A stretch of DNA of 64,000 nt from Phymatolithon calcareum (taxonomy: Eukaryota > Rhodophyta > Florideophyceae > Hapalidiales): assembly GCA_977006965.1 (NCBI GenBank), contig OZ345376.1:930001-994000 (forward strand), read 5' to 3'. The position numbers were made by a program, and so were the translations under genes. The notes beneath the pieces are model-generated. The model did no database searches. It saw only the letters and a program-made list of their open reading frames with translations, and had not been told where the DNA came from. Below are positions 56,160 to 64,000 of this stretch, piece after piece (the first letter of the stretch is position 1; the number at the start of each line of letters is the position of its first letter).

Positions 56160-58700
56160 ACGGAAGGGTCCGTGCACGGAGGCGGTGTTGAAGGTTAGGT
56201 TAGCGGATTGTGATGTGTTGGGTGGTTGGCGAGGATGGTGAGGAGTTGTATGCGTGTAGGTGACTCGTGCCGCAATATAAAGGGTGAGATCGAGATGATG
56301 TGCGGCGCATTCGACGTTGTGCCAGGAATTATTACCGGTTTGAAGTGCCTCGCAAGCGTTTAGACGTAGCAGAGGGGTTGGTTATGTGCGTTGCTGGCTT
56401 TTATGATACAGTACGTGGGTATAGTGTTTGCATTACATCTTACAACTGTGGAAGATTTTTTTGAGAGCGTGGAACGTGGGAATCAATGTTGAGGCATCAT
56501 ATGAGCTTCTTCGTATCTTTCATTCGTCATTTTCCAAATGCTCGTTACGGCTTTCATGCACTAGGTATGATACAGTACAGTCAATAGTAAGATCTTCCGC
56601 TGACATGCTTTAATCGTGTGCTCGACCAATGAAATGATCACGGGAGGGATGAAGCGTGTATTCAATATTCATGATGCCCGTAATGCGATTCTAAGACTTT
56701 GACCTTCGAAGGCGCGGATGCGCGCAGCGGAAAGAATCGAACTGCGGCATGTGCGTCGGTTCTTCAAGGGGCGAAATTCGAGTGAGTAGTAGAGAAAGCA
56801 ATTTACTTCCACTCATCCATAGAGTACCCGATCGAATGGACAATCTGTCCATGATCGGTCCGAAAAGCAAGTTCTGTACTGCGTCTTGGCAACTGCTTCG
56901 CAACAAGCGGGCAGAACAGTCCTTGAGCGATCACTTCCAGACGCGGAGGAACTATTGGCTCCCCTCCTTTTTCGAAAAACACATGTAATGCATTATAAAC
57001 AGCACCAGAAAGCTCATTGATGAATGGGGGACCTCATGTGGGTGGTGCTGGGAGGGAGCACGTTCCACGACGCGAAGGGCGCCACATAAGGTCATCCCTC
57101 CCTTCCTGATCCCCATTACTGTTCTTGTGAGTGCCGCTCGGCAGATGAGCGCAGCATGTACTGTATTGTTCTGTGCTGGCAATTTTTAGAAATGTCATAT
57201 CATACACCTCCCCTGAAACATTGCACAGGTGAAGGAGATGGGTGAAGGTTTTCTACGAAATTTGTCCCAATCATAAGGCGACACATGCATTCTACACGTC
57301 GGCAGCAGTTTGCTCCACGTCATCAGCAATCTAAACGGAACCACTATCTCTGATCTCTACTGCCGCACAGTGTCCCGTCAGACACTCCTTGTATGATACT
57401 CTAGCCAAATTATCAGACGAACGAGCAGTACAGTATTCAAAGGTCTTCCGGTTTCGGAAGATCGGGAACGCTTACAGGCGCCGTGCGGACCTCGATCGCG
57501 TACTTTACTGTACACTCGTTCTCCGTCAGCTGATGAGTCTGCGATGCGAGATATTCACCTACTGTACTGTCCAATATGATATCATAGGGCGTGAAGAAAT
57601 GTGGGCTCGATGCAAGCACCGCCCCCCGAATCGACCAGGGTATGAGAGTGTGCAAAATGAGAGAGAGATGACGCCCTAGTTGAAGCGTTTGCCTAAAACG
57701 CTCGCCCCGATACTTTACCCGCATACTCAAATCGCTGTTTGCGACGACCAGCATCAAAGATGAAGGACTTGTTGCGTCACAGAACTGTACAGTAATATTA
57801 AAGAAAGAGATGGACTTATTTGAATTATAAAATTACTCGTTACTGTACGGTACAGTAATTCGCCCTCAAGGAAGGACCGTGGGCTGCAATGAAGGACTGG
57901 CAATACTTCGTTCTCGAGCTTGTTTACAGCCCACTGCATTTTAGTATTCGTAACGGGAATGCAGTCTCTCCAGAGCAGCTGTTGTTTCAAACTGGTCTGA
58001 AACAAATTTTGTCCCTTGTAATACAGTACTGTACCTTGCTTCAAATGAGAGGCATAGTAAAGAAGACCTTTAATTTACCTCGATCATCGGTCTTCTCTTA
58101 CGAACGCTACGGCAGCAGTGAATGAATACTGTACTAACCGGTTCCGTATCTGTAACAGCGCCGTTTTCATGCCACATAAATTTACTGTACGGGCGTCCCT
58201 AGTTCGCTTCTATGTCGGGAGAGGAGCATTCATTTTCGTCATATTGTGGGCGTTCATTTTCGTCATAATGTGAGCGAGATATGCAAAGTTTTACTTAGTT
58301 CCCTCTTTCCACCACGCCAGAGGCCCTCGGAACAAGCACAAAATCATAACCATACACTGTACGACCACCTCGAACCTCAAAAGGGCACAATGCAACGATG
58401 CAATCAAAGGAACTTTTTTCAAGAACACCGTACAACTATTTCAATGTTAGATCAAGTATGTCATAGCTTCCTCAGGTGCTGAACACCCAGGATAGAGCAA
58501 AAATTGCGTCTGCCGCTGACTTGTGCATCGCAGAATCTCCAGCACGGATTGCCGCGCGACAGGCGTTGAAAGATTTTTCGTTCGCGCTATAGGTGAAAGA
58601 ATATCCCCCCAAGGAATCTCTTTTGAGAGCAGGCAGGACTAGATTTTGGATTTTTGAAAGCCTTGGGGTTCGACAGCATTGTGTCTCGTTAGTAAGCCAA
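56160..58700. other. Stretch without recognised gene
   Basis: Upstream region of the C2H2 gene and beyond. Apart from the TACTGTA words I see only ORFs of chance length. Confidence 0.4.
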
Positions 58701-58779
58701 TGATAAGAATTATCCTACTTCTCACATGCTACTCGTCCTCGAATTCATCTAATCTTCCGCTTGGTATTCTTCATGAATG

Positions 58780-59160
58780 TTAAAGTGCGTAATCCTGTTG
58801 CGAGATGATACTCAATTTCTCGTATCCTTTTGACATGGCATCCATCTCTGGCTCAATCCGGCGAGTGAGATGCCAGAAAGTGTGCACGTGATAGCGATCT
58901 AGCCATGTTCCAGGCATCCAGGGGTCTACCTGTTTTCCAAGAACCCTGGAGCTTGACCATAGTCCACGCATCCTGAAACGGACTTGAGCTGCGCTTACCG
59001 CTCGCTTCTGAAATGGGACACACAGTTTGTACACATCCAATTTGTTTGATTGTAGTGCTGTAAACAGTTCAAACACGGAGATGCTGATCTTTCCGCAGGC
59101 CGACAATGGCACATAATGACACTCGATCTTGAACGAATCATTGTTTGCTACTGAAGACAA
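58780..59160 (-). CDS. Hypothetical ORF, possibly an exon
   Basis: 126 codons from ATG 59160 with a balanced, protein-like composition (KLDVYKLCVPFQKRAVSAAQ, DRYHVHTFWHLTRRIEPEMD). No domain recognised. The length alone is near chance expectation. It lies on the same strand as the ORFs at 59647-59853 and 60152-60943 and might be part of one spliced gene. Confidence 0.3.
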   Translation of the reverse strand: MSSVANNDSFKIECHYVPLSACGKISISVFELFTALQSNKLDVYKLCVPFQKRAVSAAQVRFRMRGLWSSSRVLGKQVDPWMPGTWLDRYHVHTFWHLTRRIEPEMDAMSKGYEKLSIISQQDYAL

Positions 59161-59646
59161 TTAACACAATTATTGAGCTTGCCACTCTACACGGTACATC
59201 ACGGCACTGTAATCTACACTTTAGTTACGACAATGCTTTACCAGACGATCTAAACGGCAGTAAAGAAACACCTCCAAGCAAATCGCCCGATGATGGCACA
59301 GAGGAAAACCAGAGAAGCTGATCCGTCTGCTGTAAGGAAGAACACAGAATAAAAGTCAGGCTGCCTCATCGGCTTACAGTCCGGCCTGTTGCTTTCCGAT
59401 CCCTTCCCCTCCCTTGGCTGTTCTCAGCGCTACGTGAACAGTTTCGTGCCCTTCCCTCGTCGCTGCGGTGTAACGCAGTCAGTGAGCGCTCTCGAAACCT
59501 GTCATTCGTCCAAACACGGATAAGAAAATCGCGATCAAAAAGTCATCGAGATGCAAGAGTAAGAGGATGGGGTAATTTGCAGGCTCAAGGAGAAGGAGTG
59601 CGTTGGCTTCCGCACTACCACTTCCGAAGCCCTCAATAATGTTCAG

Positions 59647-59853
59647 CTATGTGATATGTAAAGACGATCGGGCAAGAAAAGAGACTGTAAATTTCTCAGT
59701 ATTCGGCACACGTGGAAGGAATTGAATATGGCCCACCGGTGATCCTGCATGGCGAGCAATCTCCCTCTCGTGTCGCGCCTTAAGTGCCTCCATCCTGTTT
59801 ATGGACAAATATACTACATCGTCCCCATGTGGATTCGCTCGGCCTTCGACCAT
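59647..59853 (-). CDS. Hypothetical exon-like ORF
   Basis: The minus strand reads GRANPHGDDVVYLSINRMEALKARHEREIA and on to PRVPNTEKFTVSFLARSS. The segment is preceded by TTTACAG, a plausible 3' splice site two codons before the ATG. Only 68 codons; no domain recognised. Confidence 0.3.
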   Translation of the reverse strand: MVEGRANPHGDDVVYLSINRMEALKARHEREIARHAGSPVGHIQFLPRVPNTEKFTVSFLARSSLHIT

Positions 59854-60151
59854 GATATCTACTGTAAAGTTTCATTCTGCCGTTGCCGCCATGACCTTGT
59901 CCACTCGGCCCAGTTTCCCGCAGTATAATACTCGGGCAGTTCTCTGGCGTAATGTTGCTCATCTACTGCTCTGCCGTGCATTCGCTGCTGCCACCCGCGC
60001 TCACTTCTCCCTGTTATAGTGCCTGTCGTGTGCCCACTCTACGCCTCACGCCACAGCTGTTTGCTCGATGCGAAAAATCGCCATGCTCCACTCCGTACGC
60101 CTCACAAGTGATTGGAATTTAGGACGGACATGACGAATTGCCATGCATTTC

Positions 60152-60943
60152 CTACTCTCTAGTATGATAAATCTTTGAAGAGCTCCCCACCACTAGCACT
60201 CCGGTACGATAACGTGATGGCTCCACAGGGCTGCCCTTGAAATGCAACTCCAGAACAAGAAATTCTTCACGTGCCTGCCTCGCATTCCCGACGCCGCTGC
60301 GCTTGTACTTACACCATGGCAATAGAAAATTCACAACAATGACCAAGGCGTCAATCATCGCCTGCCTGGTTGAGGCCCCTTCTCGTGACACATCCATGAC
60401 TGCGCACCCACAGGCCTGCGGAGGGAAGGTCTGTACGCCGTCATCAAGAAAGGGACGAAGTCCATTATCAACATGATATCTGGAATGGTAGAATAACCGT
60501 TCCACTTTCGGGACATTGGCAACAGAATTCTGTCTAGGGTGCAGCCGCGCAAAAAATGGCATACAAATACATGCATGCTGGCGCCACCAATGTGTCGCGG
60601 ACGGACATGTTAAATGCGCATACAGTACATCCGTTTCACCATTTTGGGCACGGAATGAATACTCAAACTCCAGATGCTCTTGCGATAGCAAGGCTTTGCC
60701 ATCACGAATATCTCTCTCCGTGGAAGCCAACTGCTCTGCTGCGTGGTGCAACCTGGCATCCTCGTATGCAATGGAGCGCAGATGAGAGGGCGGAGTTGGA
60801 TCTGAGCCGACTTGACCATGTTTGGTCAGCATGGCGCCGAATTCGGAGCTGTTCGACGGGGGAAACCTATGCGCCGCTAAGGATAAAAGTAGATGTAGTG
60901 ATTGAAACAGCTCTGAGATAGAGCTTGTAGGGCTCCGTTGCAC
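60152..60943 (-). CDS. Hypothetical protein, longest unassigned ORF on the right
   Basis: The frame is open for 263 codons, longer than expected by chance in this window. The first ATG is at 60832, giving 226 residues; the upstream 37 codons lack an ATG and could be an exon of a spliced gene. Visible features are an E/L-rich segment (SQEHLEFEYSFRAQNGETDV), CPSATHWWRQHACICMPFF, and a hydrophobic stretch ALVIVVNFLLPW that is short for a membrane helix. No family recognised. Confidence 0.5.
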   Translation of the reverse strand: MQRSPTSSISELFQSLHLLLSLAAHRFPPSNSSEFGAMLTKHGQVGSDPTPPSHLRSIAYEDARLHHAAEQLASTERDIRDGKALLSQEHLEFEYSFRAQNGETDVLYAHLTCPSATHWWRQHACICMPFFARLHPRQNSVANVPKVERLFYHSRYHVDNGLRPFLDDGVQTFPPQACGCAVMDVSREGASTRQAMIDALVIVVNFLLPWCKYKRSGVGNARQAREEFLVLELHFKGSPVEPSRYRTGVLVVGSSSKIYHTRE

Positions 60944-60949
60944 AATAGG

Positions 60950-62278
60950 GTAGATGATGATCGACGAAGATGAAGAATTCTCAACCTCTCACCGATGTGC
61001 CTGACGCAGGTGAGAGCTCGAGTTGCTCATATTGTGACAGGCACAAGATGGGCAACTGAAATCAGGGGGATATTTGGAAAATGCATGGCTTTGGTCATGA
61101 AGACCGGAGCACGAAACATATGACTACTACAGCAGGGCTCAACGTTGGACCCTACCTTTTCTCCAGTTTTCGACGATAAGAGTGACCACGGAAGGCCTGT
61201 GCTACGCGTCGAACAAGTCCATTCAAATCCGACGAGGAGTATTTTCTGCTGTGTGGTTGTCTCCCCTGCTTTCCTCATCCTTACGTTTAACGTCAGTGCT
61301 CGCAAAAGCCTTCCACCCCCACCTCTTTTACCGACGTAAGCCGAATAGAGAAATGGATTCAGGCCATTCCATAACCGCAGTCACTCCGGAGGAATGTCCG
61401 TCCTCATGCACTTGACGTCGCAGATGCGCTCACGCACTGCTGGTACATCAGGAGAAATTTAGACATTATGGGAGTGCACTTACGAACAGGTATCGTACAG
61501 GACTGATTTCGACGCCGCCCCGTCGCGTCATTTCATCGGGAAAATGAGTTAAAACTGTTTCAACTCTCGATCAATTCAAACTCTGCGTTCACGTGAACAC
61601 AGGAGAAATACCATATTCTCTCGATGCTCCCCACGCAGACCGGAGAGCGCGCGACTTCAGATGAGCACGCAGCGATTTCATCGATCGCAGTTGCTAACCG
61701 TGAATCATATGATTCTCCCTCTAACGAACTCTACCTAAGACAAGCAACCGGCCTATAGGACGCTGGAGCCCTGCCATCCGGGCCTGGACAAGTGAGACGG
61801 CATCGTGGAAGAACAGACGCAAAGAACATTCTCTTAGTGGAAAAAGCCGACACCCGCAAAACAGTGTTCTCATTTAGGAAATGTAGAATGCAATAAAAAT
61901 TGAGTGAAGTCTTGCGTGTTTGTCCATGGGCAGTTTAATTTTCTCTCGTCTCATCGATCACAAGATCTACCACTCCCGGGAGTCCACAGCGTTCATGCGT
62001 TGCGTTCTTGACGCTGGCAAAACATGACCGGAATGCGCGTTCAGCCTTTTAATTTGACAGCCCCATCAACACACCACTCACTGGCTATTTCGAAAAACCC
62101 TAGCTCTTGCATTATTATTGTGCGTGGCAACTATCTAAGCCCAGGCTCATCAGCGGAACGCCACCCTCTATTCACTGAATTTCCTTTTCCTCCCCACTCT
62201 TCCGCATCTGCACGACAGGGCTTTCGTTTTCTCGTCATTTCGCGACGGTCAAACGTCTTTGTTCGCGTTACGTTCTCA
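60950..62278. other. Stretch without recognised gene; holds repeat family G copy 2
   Basis: At 61470-61530 GGGAGTGCACTTACGAAC and CGACGCCGCCCCGTCGC match the repeat at 42416-42790. Otherwise no gene was recognised. Confidence 0.4.
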
Positions 62279-62472
62279 GCTGATAGCTTTCCTGATTTTT
62301 CTAGATCAGTCAGGAGCTCTCCGATGCATGAATGTGAATGGTGAGTGGTAACGAATAGAGTCGCAGACTTCTAGCGCTGATATCTTTCCTGATTTTTCTA
62401 GATCAGTAAGGAGCTCTCCAATTCATGAATGTGAATGGTGAGTGGTCACGAATAGAGTCACAGAATTCTAGC
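62279..62472. repeat. Two-copy tandem duplication, period 97 bp
   Basis: GCTGATAGCTTTCCTGATTTTTCTAGATCAGT..TGAATGTGAATGGTGAGTGGT at 62279-62375 is repeated at 62376-62472 with about ten differences. Each copy contains the inverted pair CTGAT..ATCAG around TTTTCTAG. Confidence 0.85.
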
Positions 62473-62736
62473 TGTCCGCGTGGACTCGTAGAGCCACTAC
62501 GTTCGTTCGGGGTGGAATCGAACTGTATTTTCGAGGGGTAGACAGAGAACAAGTACTTTCCTGACTGCCTAGCAGGAGTCAGGCCTAGTCATCTCAGTAT
62601 AAGATAATTGAAACCAATAAAGCACTGCCTTGTGGGCCTCTCTGGGGACGGCAGAATGACATACTTAATGAAAGAAAAATGAGTTTGGTCCACGTCGCTT
62701 GTGCCCTTGTACAGTTAACCACTTCTCAGAAAGCAG

Positions 62737-63215
62737 TAAGTCTCTGAACGATGGACGTCCAAGTCTGTGTTTGCGTCTCTCTTTGACGGCTTACCAGCAT
62801 CGTACACAGCACCACGTTCTATAACAATAATTCCGGTCTGCAACTATACTATTAGGATACTAGTGACTTGGTTACACATTAGTATATTTTTATTTTTTCT
62901 AAGTATTCTTGCTTGTATGTTCTTCAAAAAGAACATATAAATAGTCGCTCTACTAGTCCATGTACATTTAAACACTCGTGGGAGAGAGGCTATAAGTCTC
63001 TGAACGACGGTCGTCCACGTCCGTATATGTGTCTGTCTTGGACGCGTCACCAACATCGTACACAGCACGACTTTCTAAGACAATAATTCCGGTCTGCAAC
63101 GATACTGTTAGGATACTAGTGACTTGGGCACATAATAGCATTCTCTTGCTTTTTCTAAGCATTTTTACTTTATATGTTAGTTTTATGTTCCTTGAAAAGA
63201 ACATAGAAATTAACG
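62737..63215. repeat. Two-copy direct duplication, period about 256 bp
   Basis: TAAGTCTCTGAACGA, CATCGTACACAGCAC, ACAATAATTCCGGTCTGCAAC and TAGGATACTAGTGACTTGG recur in order from 62737 and 62993. Each copy ends with a small hairpin (GTTCTTCAAAAAGAAC, GTTCCTTGAAAAGAAC). The minus strand keeps a similar peptide in both (QVTSIL.V.LQTGIIV), stopped in the first copy. Confidence 0.8.
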
Positions 63216-63219
63216 TGCT

Positions 63220-64000
63220 TTACCTAGACAACGTAAAGTTCAATGAAAGTACAGAATGGAATCTACCATGCTTCAGGGCATACGGTACAGATATTCTCGC
63301 GGCTTGCGACGTCCAAGTGATGACGTGTATGTAGAGGCTGCCTGTCGCGTGTTTCTACCATCGGGCACCCACATGTCCCAGACGGCGATCAGAGGCAACG
63401 GCGGCAGCAGGCTGATACACTCCCGTCGCCCAATGATGTGCGATGGCATCACTTGGGTGCAGCTTTGCCGACGTTGCATTACCAACCATACGACTGCACG
63501 CCACAGAAGAGAGGAGCAAAGTGCGCTTAGCCCCTGCCCAAGCATATCATTCTGTCCGAAGGTAGCGCAATTTGAAGATTTTATTGTAGTACCCGGTATC
63601 CTTATTGTAGAGTCAATTGGCTACTAACGCGTTCCCCTTCCTATAAGGTTCCTACTGAGGGATCTCGGGCAGTGGCCTGTAAGCCTGTCCAGTACTTCTT
63701 CTAACCCTGTCAGCTCTTCCGGTGTCCAGGTAGGCTTCAACAGGGAATTACGGACCAAGCGCATCCATTGTATCCCCTCAGGTCCATGTCTTTCCACTAC
63801 CCGGGTTGGGTCTCCGAGGATCTCCCAACATACCAGAGCATCTCCACCGTGTGGTGGCATTCAAGCAAAATAGTCTGCCGATACGCTTCAGTCAAAATTC
63901 CTTACACTGGAAGGAGATCGCCGTGAATTGAAGAGGAAGAGGAGAATCCCGTACGACAAGGCAGGCGAGCTACCAGAAATTATCAAACTCTATAAGGTGA
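63220..64000. other. Right edge, no recognised gene
   Basis: A 78-codon minus-strand ORF from ATG 63860 (WEILGDPTRVVERHG..TPEELTGLEEVLDRL) looks protein-like but matches nothing I know. The last 90 bp on the plus strand read EGDRRELKRKRRIPYDKAGE and on to the window edge, ending at AAGGTGA, which would be a valid 5' splice site. A partial gene may begin here. Confidence 0.3.

Larger units (their letters stand above)
55110..58190. repeat. Block enriched in the word TACTGTA/TACAGTA
   Basis: TACTGTA or TACAGTA occurs near 55113, 56573, 57157, 57428, 57506, 57551, 57789, 57842, 57853, 58022, 58027, 58128 and 58182. That is 13 hits in about 3.1 kb, where roughly 0.4 would be expected by chance. 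The palindrome TACAGTACTGTA lies at about 58022. Confidence 0.75.

Noticed and set aside
62500-62600. B-box-like GTTCGATTCCACC on the minus strand
   Set aside because: No cloverleaf could be drawn and no A box at the right distance; not reported as a tRNA.

Overview
This window looks like transposon-dense nuclear DNA of a eukaryote. It holds LTR retrotransposons (Ty3/gypsy chromovirus, a second Ty3/gypsy group, Ty1/copia), several LINE families, and pogo-, hAT- and foldback-type DNA transposons. There are only two recognisable host-type genes: a SET-domain protein and a small C2H2 zinc-finger protein, both on the minus strand. A predicted spliceosomal intron (GTAAGT donor, TACTAAC branch point, CAG acceptor) also points to a eukaryote. 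From memory of the families, the gypsy, pogo and hAT proteins resemble oomycete elements, while the intron signals and C2H2 style would also suit a fungus-like protist. I cannot name the species. No bacterial operons, rRNA genes, CRISPR arrays or convincing tRNAs were seen.

Left part (1-10.8 kb): a LINE relic is split by a large inverted-repeat element (about 1868-10666). That element was itself invaded twice: by a foldback element with 2-bp TA duplications (1958-3259, which carries a LINE-derived retrocopy with a 14-bp target duplication), and by a gypsy element with nearly identical LTRs but broken coding sequence (3996-9188).

Middle left (13-27 kb): an old minus-strand copia element with a chromovirus-type solo LTR inside it (17.7-18.2 kb), a decayed chromovirus pol fragment (20-20.9 kb), an internally deleted hAT element with terminal inverted repeats and an 8-bp duplication (21.03-22.48 kb), and a damaged LINE with endonuclease, RT, RNase H and a CCHC tail (about 23.05-26.89 kb).

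Centre (27.9-39.5 kb): a three-level nest that can be read to the base. Gypsy 2 (LTRs 27884-28141 and 39277-39535) was entered by a minus-strand chromovirus (28311-36783, CAAAA duplication), which was entered by a pogo-like transposon (30363-33195, TA duplication). LTR divergence agrees with this order. Between the chromovirus 5' LTR and gag lies an extra ORF encoding a proline-rich C2H2 protein. It has no ATG of its own, but a predicted leader intron would create one exactly in frame. I consider this the most interesting observation in the window.

Right part (40-64 kb): lower transposon density, several 3'-end LINE copies (two with clear target duplications at 45.9-46.8 kb), a 266-bp near-perfect hairpin at 48.1-48.4 kb, the SET gene (50.6-51.7 kb), the C2H2 gene (55.6-56.05 kb), a block rich in the word TACTGTA (55.1-58.2 kb), unassigned minus-strand ORFs (58.8-60.9 kb) and two tandem duplications near 62-63 kb.
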